Below, piece after piece: positions 52,584-60,935 of a stretch of DNA of 64,000 nt. A program made the position numbers and the translations under genes. The stretch is from Candidatus Heimdallarchaeota archaeon (GTDB lineage Archaea; Asgardarchaeota; Heimdallarchaeia; Heimdallarchaeales; Kariarchaeaceae). Position 1 is the first letter of the stretch. The number at the start of each line of letters is the position of its first letter. The notes under the pieces were generated by a model. It saw only the letters and a list, made by a program, of their open reading frames with translations, had not been told where the DNA came from and searched no databases. Location of the stretch: contig JADCLS010000002.1 in the NCBI GenBank assembly GCA_026702845.1, forward strand, positions 62,001-126,000. The letters run 5' to 3'.

Positions 52584-53391
52584 TAGAAAATCTCAATTCA
52601 CCAACATTTGTTATACCACAGGCAATGTTATCACCTGATTGAAGAACTCCTTTTGGATTCATATAATATCCAACCCCTTCTGGAGTACCTGTTAATAGAA
52701 TATCGCCAGGATAAAGGGTTATCTGTTGTGAGATATAATGGATTAAATAGGGTACAGTGAACATCATATTGCTTGTACTTGATTGCTGTCTTCTCTCTCC
52801 ATTAACTGTTAACCAAATTTCTTGATCTAGTGGAATTATTTGATCCCTGGTTACAATGGCAGGACCTATAGGTAGACTTTGATCAAATGCCTTTCCACGG
52901 GTCCATTGCTTCTCTGCTTTCTGTACATCTCTAGCAGTCAGATCATTAGCTACCGTGAAACCAAAAACAAAATCAAGTGGATTATCAGCTTCTGTTAATC
53001 TGGATGCAGTTTTGCCAATAATCACTGCTAATTCTACCTCATAATCCAGATTTTCAGTGTGTGAGGGATATTCAACATTTGAAAGATGCCCGACCATATT
53101 ACTGGGATATTTGGAAAATAGCAATGGATTTTCCTCTGCGCCCATATTCTGTTCCTCTGCGTGTTTGAGATAATTTCTACCCACGCATATAATCTTTCCT
53201 GGACGAGCAACAGGTGGTAACCATGTAATGGATTCATCCGAGATTTCAGATAATTTCTCACCAACTGCAATATCATTGAACATGGATTCAATACCGTTGT
53301 CATCACGATTAATGTTTGTTGAATACATCGAATTATTTTTGATTACAACGTAGTGCTCTTCTTCATTTCTCAAAATTCGAGCTATTTTCAT
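52570..53391 (-). CDS. Fumarylacetoacetate hydrolase family protein
   Basis: 273 residues from the ATG at 53391. The C-terminal FAH domain has PGKIICVGRNYLKHAEE, the metal ligands in DYEVELAVIIG and the FGFTVANDLTARD block, then KAFDQSLPIGPAIV and DILLTGTPEGVG. Members hydrolyse or decarboxylate beta-diketo acids, or act as oxaloacetate decarboxylase or 2-hydroxyhepta-2,4-diene-1,7-dioate isomerase; the substrate cannot be told. The divergent first 65 residues are typical. Stand-alone. Confidence 0.88.
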   Translation of the reverse strand: MKIARILRNEEEHYVVIKNNSMYSTNINRDDNGIESMFNDIAVGEKLSEISDESITWLPPVARPGKIICVGRNYLKHAEEQNMGAEENPLLFSKYPSNMVGHLSNVEYPSHTENLDYEVELAVIIGKTASRLTEADNPLDFVFGFTVANDLTARDVQKAEKQWTRGKAFDQSLPIGPAIVTRDQIIPLDQEIWLTVNGERRQQSSTSNMMFTVPYLIHYISQQITLYPGDILLTGTPEGVGYYMNPKGVLQSGDNIACGITNVGELRFSISKE

Positions 53392-53554
53392 CAAATGATT
53401 ACCTGGATTTACAATAATTGAATGTGTTTACACATACCGGGAAAAATTACTTGATTGCTTGGATAAAGAATAATAATAAATTAAAATTTCTCGAAACTCA
53501 ATTTTGTAATAAAAAAAGAAATTAATAGTTATACAATTTAATTGATTGTACAAT

Positions 53555-54658
53555 ATGAGTTATACTTGGACAGATGATAAAAATCACAAAGCACAAACAT
53601 CTCAGACGATTAGAATTCTTCTAAAGAGTCTCCAGTACCTTGCTGAGGATGTGGCTTTAGCACCTGATCAATCCTCAAAATTTGTCAAAGTTGCATCCAA
53701 AGTAATATCTAGTACTTTCAATCCCAGTACAAGACATAACATGAATGAACAAATTAGTAGTTTTCTCTCTTTATTAGGATGGAGAAACTGTGTCATAAAG
53801 CTGAAATCAGCAGATGTTGTTGAAATGATATTAGGTTCGAATAGGTATTTAGATCAAGATGAAAGTAATATTCCAGGACTTGAAGTGCTGGTGAAAACCA
53901 TTGCTGTTTCTGTAGGATCTCACATACTCTCTCGTGATGTGGATGCACTAGTCAATGTGGATGTAGTGAATAAGAATTATAATATTAATTTACAGGCAAT
54001 TAGTGCAATGAAACCGGAAAAAGCCGAGATCAAAACCTCTACTGAAGCAATTGGTCAAGAAGTTAAGGATAAACCTAAACCTGTATCAACAACAGTTGCT
54101 GCACCTGTAACTGCTGGTAATTACGAGGTTAACCAGATAATATTACCGATTATTAACAACAAAATGCCTTATATCAAATTCCTTGGCCTCCTTAAGGATG
54201 TAACAGAGGAATTTAGCAAGAGTTGGTATAAAGAAGTACCAGAACAATCAGGAAATAGTGATGAGGCAAATCTGGCCATATTACTTACTTATCTGATGCA
54301 GAAAGCCATTGAAAGTGGTAATGATATGATTCAGATTGGTAATCAAATTGGATCATACTGGGCTGATGCTATCAAAGCTAGTTTTCCTGATGACGAAGCT
54401 GTGAATCAGGAAATTCTTGAAGGTTCAACTGTTGGATCGATTATCAGAGACATAAAGGCAAGAAGTCTGTGTACACTCAGTGATTCACAAAGCTGTGGAA
54501 CATCCATTGGAGGCAGCAATAGAAGATTGTGTGATATGGCCATGGGTATTTGGGGTGGTTGTCTGGGTAAATTAACTGATAAGAATTATAAATTTTCAAG
54601 CTTCTTTGCTGCTGGTAAAAGAGATCCATATTGCCTGATGGAATTCCAAGTAACTTAA
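53555..54658 (+). CDS. Tandem V4R/TRAPP-like domain protein
   Basis: 367 residues from the ATG at 53555; GTTATACAA near 53527-53535 is the likely promoter box. Two related halves of about 150 residues are joined by a Lys/Pro/Thr linker (residues 150-180). The C-terminal half ends with CDMAMGIWGGCLGKLTDK and FAAGKRDPYCLMEFQV, the closing pattern of V4R (4-vinyl reductase) domains, which bind small ligands and are distant kin of TRAPP Bet3. The Cys set (SLCTLSDSQSCG, RRLCDM, DPYC) may hold a metal. It may be a ligand-sensing or scaffold protein. The 3' end overlaps a convergent GNAT gene by 4 bases. Confidence 0.6.
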   Translation: MSYTWTDDKNHKAQTSQTIRILLKSLQYLAEDVALAPDQSSKFVKVASKVISSTFNPSTRHNMNEQISSFLSLLGWRNCVIKLKSADVVEMILGSNRYLDQDESNIPGLEVLVKTIAVSVGSHILSRDVDALVNVDVVNKNYNINLQAISAMKPEKAEIKTSTEAIGQEVKDKPKPVSTTVAAPVTAGNYEVNQIILPIINNKMPYIKFLGLLKDVTEEFSKSWYKEVPEQSGNSDEANLAILLTYLMQKAIESGNDMIQIGNQIGSYWADAIKASFPDDEAVNQEILEGSTVGSIIRDIKARSLCTLSDSQSCGTSIGGSNRRLCDMAMGIWGGCLGKLTDKNYKFSSFFAAGKRDPYCLMEFQVT

Positions 54659-55188
54659 TCAATCTCCAGACCCATATGTAAAGAAGAAATAAATTCGTCT
54701 CGAATATAAAATTCACGAGTAATTTTGCCTTGCTCATAAAATCCAAGTGATTTATAGAGTGCAATAGCTCCCAGGTTATCTTCACGTACTCGTAAATTTA
54801 ATTTTCTCAAACCCATCTCGGAAGCCCATTTAATTAGATACTGCATCATTTCTCTACCGATCCCATGTCTCCAGTATTTTTTCCTCACTGATATACCCAA
54901 CTCTCCACTATGTCTTATTCGAGGACGTTGCCCTGCATGCACATCTGCTATAGCTACAAGTTCATTATTTATATATCCAACTATAAAAGTATTATTTGAC
55001 GTTTCTGAAGTACGTTGTATAAATGCCTTCTCCTGCTCCACAGTCATGGTGAATTCTCCAGGTCCAAAGGTAATATTTTCACTCTCACCAGAGATAATAT
55101 TGACATAATCGAGAATTATTGCCGCATCTTTGATTTCAGCTGGTCTAATGATAAGTTCCAAATTATCTTTAACAGTAACTACTTGCAT
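54655..55188 (-). CDS. GNAT-family N-acetyltransferase
   Basis: 177 residues. Motif A of GNAT is clear: GELGISVRKKYWRHGIGREMM (acetyl-CoA loop RxxGIG at about residues 106-111), then MGLRKLNLRVREDNLGAIALY and KSLGFYEQG. The overall pattern is closest to the PhnO/SpeG/RimI-like L-amino-acid or ribosomal-protein acetyltransferases; the acceptor is unknown. Cytosolic, alone on the minus strand. Confidence 0.88.
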   Translation of the reverse strand: MQVVTVKDNLELIIRPAEIKDAAIILDYVNIISGESENITFGPGEFTMTVEQEKAFIQRTSETSNNTFIVGYINNELVAIADVHAGQRPRIRHSGELGISVRKKYWRHGIGREMMQYLIKWASEMGLRKLNLRVREDNLGAIALYKSLGFYEQGKITREFYIRDEFISSLHMGLEID

Positions 55189-55235
55189 GATGAATACAAA
55201 AAAGAATTGGCTTAAAAAGCATTACTACACTCCAC

Positions 55236-56330
55236 CTAGGCAAAGAGTTGAAGTTTCTCAAAGATGGATGGTTTTGGTTCCTCACCTTCCTCCTCTTCTT
55301 CAAAGCCAAATTCGTACTTTCCTCTATCAAGTATACCCTCTAGAAAATCGAGCTTGATATTATGATCAAGATCACCACGAATTCCATGGAAAATTAATGC
55401 AACTGATTTGAAAATAGCATATATTGCAGAAAGGAATAGACTAATGAGTAATATAATGTGTTCCATATAATTGTCTATTTGTGGTCCCTGAGTTAGTGGA
55501 TATAGGATGATTTCTGAAGCATCAAACAGCAACTCAATGCAGAACAAGAGAACAGAGACATAAGCAATTGCTTGAGTAGCAATCAAGATAATTCTACCTA
55601 GGTGAAGGATCTCAATCAAGGTGAAATCATCCTCCTTTCTTCGCTTGAAAGCCACCTCGATACCGATAAATGCAAAGAGTAGACTACCAACCCCTGCGAC
55701 AATTACATTTAATGATTCATCCTGACTTAATACATGATGCCCCTCGAGAAACGAAATGAATATAGATTCAACAATAAAGGAGAAGAGAATCACACCTGAG
55801 AAGGTGAGGATGTAATTTATCAAAGATAATATAGCTGTTTTTTTCTCCTCTATGTACATAGCAAGTAGATAGCCCGCGATAAAACCAGCTACAATAATGA
55901 ATACGGTTTGAAGATAAATTTCTCCCAGATCAGCCATTAACCATTCCTCTTCCAAATCTAATCCCAGATTGAGTATGTAGTCAAACATAGAAACACCAAA
56001 TAAATTTGGAAAATCACCAAATAACAACATGAATAGACCTACTATTACGACAAAAATATTGATGACAATGAAAATGATGAACGCTATAGTCATAATAATG
56101 GCAACTAATAACATCGGGAGAAAGATGAATGCTAGACTTACTAGAATATGCATTACGGTAAGGTAAAAATAGGAAAACCGAATGGTCTGATAGACATCTA
56201 CTGTATACCAAATTGAATTTGGATTGCCATCATTGACCTTGATCTGATTCTGAATGATTAGTGAAAGTGCGATTAACAGGATCGAACAACCGAGGTAAAT
56301 TGAAACCTGGATGAGATCTAACGTTGCCAT
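55236..56330 (-). CDS. Polytopic membrane protein of unknown function
   Basis: 364 residues with about nine hydrophobic helices (near residues 6-26, 50-75, 78-112, 140-160, 165-190, 205-228, 245-270, 285-310) and a charged cytosolic end rich in Glu (FEEEEEGEEPKPS). No transporter signature recognised. ATG at 56330. Not clearly in an operon. Confidence 0.65.
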   Translation of the reverse strand: MATLDLIQVSIYLGCSILLIALSLIIQNQIKVNDGNPNSIWYTVDVYQTIRFSYFYLTVMHILVSLAFIFLPMLLVAIIMTIAFIIFIVINIFVVIVGLFMLLFGDFPNLFGVSMFDYILNLGLDLEEEWLMADLGEIYLQTVFIIVAGFIAGYLLAMYIEEKKTAILSLINYILTFSGVILFSFIVESIFISFLEGHHVLSQDESLNVIVAGVGSLLFAFIGIEVAFKRRKEDDFTLIEILHLGRIILIATQAIAYVSVLLFCIELLFDASEIILYPLTQGPQIDNYMEHIILLISLFLSAIYAIFKSVALIFHGIRGDLDHNIKLDFLEGILDRGKYEFGFEEEEEGEEPKPSIFEKLQLFA

Positions 56331-56720
56331 TGATGAACTAGGAACATTCGATTATTTAATGCTATCACATCGGAAGGAGTCCTATTGCTTCTAATTACTG
56401 ATGGAAAGCCGTAGATAATTAATACTACTTGATCTATATCCACTTCTATTCCTTTAATGATATTCAGGACAATAGAGACATGGATAATATCAAATTAAAG
56501 AAAGAATTTGAAAATATATATGCTTATTTAAAAAGTATAATTTAATTTTAATTAATAAATCAAATGAATAATTGTTATCACTCCAATATGCATAATTAGT
56601 AGAGTAGAGATCAAAACAGGTGAATCGCAAACTTGTTCAAAAAATGTTACCATCAATAGGGGAACAAAAATGAAAACTTTATATACAAAGAGTGAGAGTA
56701 TTATTATGAGGCGAAATATT
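56331..56720. other. Intergenic region upstream of the zinc-ribbon membrane protein
   Basis: About 390 bases, AT-rich, with no supportable gene. A 21-codon frame at 56479 and a minus-strand frame at 56552-56995 are not supported by codon pattern or start signals. ACTTTATATACAA at about 56677-56689 is a plausible TATA box for the start at 56706 or 56721. Confidence 0.45.
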
Positions 56721-58082
56721 ATGTCCAATAACAACAATACACTCACTTCTGTTTTAGTCGGTGGTATGAAAGGTACTTTCAAAGCCACTTTTATTCTGTT
56801 CATCATAGGCATGCTTGTCGTCGGTTCAACTGTTTCAGCAGCAGAACCACAAATGGATGTATATAATCTATCGGCAAATACCAAGAAAAGTTTAGGCACC
56901 TTTGAGGTCGACTCTAACGAACCTGTACAGATTGGTCTAGCTCTAGTTGATGGTGTGGGAGACCTTAATTTCTGGCTATACCATGTCACATACAAGGTAG
57001 TCGATGGTGAGGATACAATCTACTATGACTCCAAGGTAAATGGTGCCGAGGAGGTTCTTGACCTCATCTATTCTGTTCATGATCAACATGAATTTTTTGA
57101 TGAATTAAATCTTGATGATGGTACGTACAAATCAGTCGTTCAAGCAGAGCGAGATGTTCAGGTCATGTTTGGTATCTCTCAACTCAATCATGGTGCAGTC
57201 TTTTTATCAGCAATTCTGATCGCTCTTTTTGGTGTCAGTATGGCTTTATTCTGGACCATCTTCCCCTTTGCCATGATGGTTCTGTTTATCAATGCCATAT
57301 CTGGTAATGAACCAACCCCTAGCCGTACCAGGAGCCAGCGAGTACAATCAAAGGAACCCTTTGCCAAACGTGCTGCAAAACCATTTATGGAAGGAAACAG
57401 CAACAGCGTCTTTCACAAACTAACCAATAAGGATTGGGGATGGTTGGGATTAGCTGTAATCATGTTCTTCCTCTCCTTTGTGACTCCTGAGGGGCCCTTC
57501 TTCTTCTTCACCGTGATCACTGTTGTGGCTGTATTCTATGGCATGACTGAGCGTGAAAAATTGAAGGACAGGATTGTTGTACTCCTCCGTCACTACCCTG
57601 AGACCAGCGTTGAGTTCTTAAAGACCCAGCTGGGCAAAAAGAAAGACAAGGACATAATCGATGTATTGCAGATGATGATACTCGATGAGGCTCTACCAAT
57701 TCAGCTCAATCTACAGAATAATATGGTCAAACTGGTTGGCAAGATCCCTGAAACCTACAATTCATCAAATCGCAGGGGACACATTCACCAGCCTATTGCC
57801 TTCAGGCCTGTAGCACAACCAACCCCCCAGCCTGTAGCTCAAGCAGTTGCACAACCACAGGTAACACAAACTCCTGCTCAAGTTCAACCAACCAATAATA
57901 TCAACATTCGAGTTGAGCAACCCCCAACCCAGACCACCCAACCCAGACCCCTCACCGAACAGGTAGAGAAACAAGAACCTGCTAAGAAGGAAGAAGCACC
58001 CCTAAAGAACTTCTGCACAGGTTGTGGAACCGAGCTCATTGCCAAGGTAGCCTACTGCTATGCTTGTGGTCAAAAAGTATAA
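56721..58082 (+). CDS. Membrane protein with C-terminal zinc ribbon
   Basis: 453 residues from the ATG at 56721; ATGs at 56706 and 56670 are alternatives, and the TATA-like box near 56680 disfavours the longest form. Order: N-terminal signal/anchor helix, an extracellular domain of about 130 residues (FEVDSNEPVQIGLALVDG), two membrane regions, a cytosolic helical segment resembling a winged helix (PETSVEFLKTQLGKKKDKD), a Pro/Gln-rich linker with repeated QPVAQ, and a final zinc ribbon CTGCGTEL...CYACGQKV with four Cys. It may pass an outside signal to a cytosolic partner; no family name. Confidence 0.75.
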   Translation: MSNNNNTLTSVLVGGMKGTFKATFILFIIGMLVVGSTVSAAEPQMDVYNLSANTKKSLGTFEVDSNEPVQIGLALVDGVGDLNFWLYHVTYKVVDGEDTIYYDSKVNGAEEVLDLIYSVHDQHEFFDELNLDDGTYKSVVQAERDVQVMFGISQLNHGAVFLSAILIALFGVSMALFWTIFPFAMMVLFINAISGNEPTPSRTRSQRVQSKEPFAKRAAKPFMEGNSNSVFHKLTNKDWGWLGLAVIMFFLSFVTPEGPFFFFTVITVVAVFYGMTEREKLKDRIVVLLRHYPETSVEFLKTQLGKKKDKDIIDVLQMMILDEALPIQLNLQNNMVKLVGKIPETYNSSNRRGHIHQPIAFRPVAQPTPQPVAQAVAQPQVTQTPAQVQPTNNINIRVEQPPTQTTQPRPLTEQVEKQEPAKKEEAPLKNFCTGCGTELIAKVAYCYACGQKV

Positions 58083-58213
58083 TATTATAAAATCAAAGTA
58101 ATTTCCTCTGAATAAATAAAAATACTACTCTAAACAAATCCTAATACCGATGAAGTTCAAGAATTCAAATAATTCTCGTATAAAATTATACTGCTTTCAA
58201 GTTAATTTATTCA

Positions 58214-58972
58214 TCATTTCGCTTGATCCAAACTTGATCGTCGATATGTCAGTTTTTGTCCATTCGTACGCAATATGAATGGTTTACGCCGAAAGAAATT
58301 CTTCACCATCACCCCAGGTATCTTCCAAGTGTCTCGGAATAGGCTAAATTTGCTGTGATTCACTCCTTCATGATAAATACTCTCGATATGAATCTTATCA
58401 AAGGTAAATCCCTTGAGATATGCATCAATGATAATCTCTGTCTCAGCCTCATAACCATTACTCTCGAATGCTATATGTTCAAGAGAGGAACGATTATATG
58501 CACGGTATCCATTCTGAGGATCCTCAACTACAAAACCATTGTAAAGAATCCAAATACCGAATCGAGACAGGAGATTGCTAAGCTTTCTTAAGAAAGGCAT
58601 ATTATTGACCCATTGTTCAGTACCAAATCTAGATGCTACTACCACATCCACTCCTGTATGAGCAAATTTCTGCTTGAATTGATAGATATGTTCAGGATTA
58701 TGTTGCCCATCTGCATCAATAAATATTGCATACTCAGTATCTGTTTGAAGAAAATATTTGATACCCTCACGAATGGCATATCCCTTACCCTTGTTCTGGG
58801 GATAACTAATTACATTCACTGGAAACTGTTCTATTTCCTTTACAGAATTGTCTGTACTCCCATCATCGATGACACAGACCCGATCCACATGATTCAATAG
58901 AGCTTGAAGGGTAGCACCTACACGTCCCTCCTCATTATAACAGGGAACAATTGCCATGAATGTGGGGTTCAC
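58214..58972 (-). CDS. Family 2 glycosyltransferase, dolichol-phosphate sugar synthase-like
   Basis: 252 residues. GT-A fold motifs: IVPCYNEEGRVG (8-19), VCVIDDGSTDNS (about 32-43), NKGKGYAIREGIKYF and the metal site FIDADGQHNPEH (about 84-95), then DPQNGYRAYNR. These match DPM1/DPG-synthase-like enzymes that load a sugar from a nucleotide onto a prenyl phosphate. No membrane helices in the tail, as in the soluble subgroup. Its lipid acceptor could come from the cis-prenyltransferase at 40101. Confidence 0.88.
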   Translation of the reverse strand: MNPTFMAIVPCYNEEGRVGATLQALLNHVDRVCVIDDGSTDNSVKEIEQFPVNVISYPQNKGKGYAIREGIKYFLQTDTEYAIFIDADGQHNPEHIYQFKQKFAHTGVDVVVASRFGTEQWVNNMPFLRKLSNLLSRFGIWILYNGFVVEDPQNGYRAYNRSSLEHIAFESNGYEAETEIIIDAYLKGFTFDKIHIESIYHEGVNHSKFSLFRDTWKIPGVMVKNFFRRKPFILRTNGQKLTYRRSSLDQAK

Positions 58973-59200
58973 ATATTAGGAATTTGAGTAAAGGTATTTA
59001 ATATAGAGGAATACTTGTTGCATAAGTTCTGTGAAACACCAATGAAATCTATCATTTGATCGTAGCTCCTAATAATATCACCATACACGCTTGAAATCGT
59101 ACAATCCCCCTTTCCCCACTATTTTTTTGATATTATTAAAGACTCGGTGACAATATTTTTAATTCATCATAACATAAGTTCCTTATTATAGGTTATTATC

Positions 59201-59545
59201 ATGAAAGTTGTAGTAATTGATGATTCTAGATTATCCGTTTCAGCATTACAAAATATGCTCAATAAACTAGGCCATGAGGTTGTGGGTACTGCATTCAATG
59301 GTACAGACGGTGCTGCAGTATGTAAGAAAGAGAGACCAGATGTCGTGTGTCTGGATTTTGTGATGCCTGACAAGGATGGATTGGAGACAGCTAAGTTAAT
59401 TCGAGAGAGTCAACCAACTGTGAAGATCATAATGATCACTCAAAAAGAACTAGATGCTGGTACAAAAGCTGCAATCAATGCAATTGCCCATGTCATTAAA
59501 CCCATAACTCAGGATAAATTGGAAGCAGCATTCAATAAATTATGA
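59201..59545 (+). CDS. Stand-alone CheY-like response regulator receiver
   Basis: 114 residues, one receiver domain. Acidic pair D7-D8, phospho-acceptor D52 in VVCLDFVMPDKDG, T80 in IIMIT and K100 in IKPI are all in place, so it should be phosphorylated. No output domain is present and no histidine kinase is nearby. It starts at an ATG; the region before it is AT-rich with a TTATTATAGG box about 16-25 bases upstream. Its target is unknown. Receivers of this type are rare in many Asgard lineages but common in euryarchaea. Confidence 0.9.
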   Translation: MKVVVIDDSRLSVSALQNMLNKLGHEVVGTAFNGTDGAAVCKKERPDVVCLDFVMPDKDGLETAKLIRESQPTVKIIMITQKELDAGTKAAINAIAHVIKPITQDKLEAAFNKL

Positions 59546-59546
59546 T

Positions 59547-60200
59547 TTATTCTTTTCTTCTTCGATTGTAAATCAATATAGCAATAATGATTAGGGAAAA
59601 ATCGGTAGATGTGTCCTCAGTTGATGAGAACGTTTTCTCTCCAAGAATGGCATTCATTGCATAATCATTGTACTGCATGTGCACTTGATGTTCCACCAGC
59701 CACCCAGTATTAAGATCATAACGTGAGCTGGAATTCATTGCCTTGTAGAGGTATTTTCCCTGAATCAGGTCAAAACGATCAACAATGATAAACTGACCAT
59801 CAATATGGTATGCTACATTATCATGGCTGCTGAAGTAGACATCAAGGGATTCAATATCATTGGGAATGATATAGGCAGTATACCTGGAATACACTCTTGT
59901 TTCAATAATACCAGCAACAGAAATGCTAAGTTCTACGCTATCATCAAAATCTAAATACTCCCACCCAGAAAAGATGTACTGATTATATGTAACCTGGGGA
60001 TTGAGATCTGTAACGGTAATAATTAGCTCATCACCCTCCTGCAAGAAGTAGAATTGCTCCTTAACCTGGTCATATACCGGCCAACCAAACTCACCTGAGG
60101 TCTCCATCCTTTCGATGACTAGCACTTGAACATCGTTGAGAATCATGGCTGAACCTGTATACATACACAAACCCAATAACAGCAACACCAAGTACTTCAT
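59547..60200 (-). CDS. Secreted membrane-anchored protein of unknown function
   Basis: 217 residues from the ATG at 60200, which begins a clean signal peptide (MKYLVLLLLGLCMYTGSA); an ATG 14 codons earlier would give an odd double-hydrophobic start. The body is rich in Tyr, Asp and Val. The C-terminus is a short hydrophobic segment (SLIIIAILIY) followed by NRRRKE, the same anchor plan as the protein at 2302-3228. No known domain. It converges with the receiver gene, whose stop is one base away. Confidence 0.7.
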   Translation of the reverse strand: MKYLVLLLLGLCMYTGSAMILNDVQVLVIERMETSGEFGWPVYDQVKEQFYFLQEGDELIITVTDLNPQVTYNQYIFSGWEYLDFDDSVELSISVAGIIETRVYSRYTAYIIPNDIESLDVYFSSHDNVAYHIDGQFIIVDRFDLIQGKYLYKAMNSSSRYDLNTGWLVEHQVHMQYNDYAMNAILGEKTFSSTEDTSTDFSLIIIAILIYNRRRKE

Positions 60201-60277
60201 ACCGATACAAGTTACATAACCGATAATAAGACTCATTACCATGTTTGGATAAATGCACTGTGTTCCAATTTATGAAT

Positions 60278-60514
60278 CTAAGCCTCTGAATGAACCAACC
60301 TGTTTTGAATATAACTCTTGAAATTTTTATTGAACTCGGATAATTTTACCTGATCCATCTTATCTAGATGTACACGGATCTTGTCATCCCATGAGCATTC
60401 TCTTTTCAATACTACCCTGCTTTTGATATAATTATTGTATCCTTTGTAAAAGGAATATAACTCCTCGTGGTTCATCCTCTCTAGTTTTGGTCTGTAATCA
60501 CTAAATGCACTCAT
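60278..60514 (-). CDS. Small charged helical protein
   Basis: 78 residues with many Lys, Glu, Tyr and Asn, and two similar helical halves (ERMNHEELYSFYKGYNNYIKS and DKMDQVKLSEFNKNFKSYIQN), suggesting an internal duplication. Cytosolic, no known family. Start at the ATG at 60514. Genuine on codon grounds but function unknown. Confidence 0.55.
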   Translation of the reverse strand: MSAFSDYRPKLERMNHEELYSFYKGYNNYIKSRVVLKRECSWDDKIRVHLDKMDQVKLSEFNKNFKSYIQNRLVHSEA

Positions 60515-60935
60515 ATGCTCAACCTCACCGCTTCTTTCCTGTCCCCAGAAAGAATTTTCAATGTTGGTACACTCTGCTTGAAAAATATCCTATATAAATT
60601 CATACTATGTGTGCCGAATTCATACCCATGACAGATAAGAGCTTATTTATTGCGGGTACATTTTGTCATGAATTCGATCAGATATTACGATAATCAGAGA
60701 ACGGCAGTGAAAAAACCATGAGAAGAAGACGATTACGTGCGATTGTAGAAAGCGCGTGGCTCTACACACTTTATATCCCAAGTAGATAAAGTATATAGAT
60801 TAATTTTGATCCATAGCCATCATATATAATAAATTCAGCTGTTAACTAATAGTTAATTTAACTATGTAGATAAAAAATGTCGATATTTAAGAATCATCAC
60901 CAATCCTTAAAAATGATGATTTTTGCCTTGAGATT
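60515..60935. other. Intergenic region with a possible structured element
   Basis: 421 bases without a supportable gene. It contains the complex inverted repeat at 60616-60675 listed separately. A 23-codon frame at 60718-60789 is too short to call. Promoters for the small minus-strand gene and for the pyrophosphatase must lie here. Confidence 0.45.
60616..60675. other. Complex inverted repeat, potential pseudoknot
   Basis: GAATTC (60616-60621) and ATGACA (60628-60633) pair with TGTCAT (60664-60669) and GAATTC (60670-60675), giving 12 pairs around a 6-base bulge. In addition TACCC (60623-60627) can pair with GGGTA (60654-60658), crossing the ATGACA stem. Confidence 0.4.

Noticed and set aside
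56552..56995. 147-codon minus-strand frame
   Set aside because: Largely antisense to the start of the zinc-ribbon membrane protein, which has better codon pattern and domains.
60718..60789. 23-codon frame beginning MRRRRLRAIVES
   Set aside because: Too short and without supporting signals; it could not be separated from chance.
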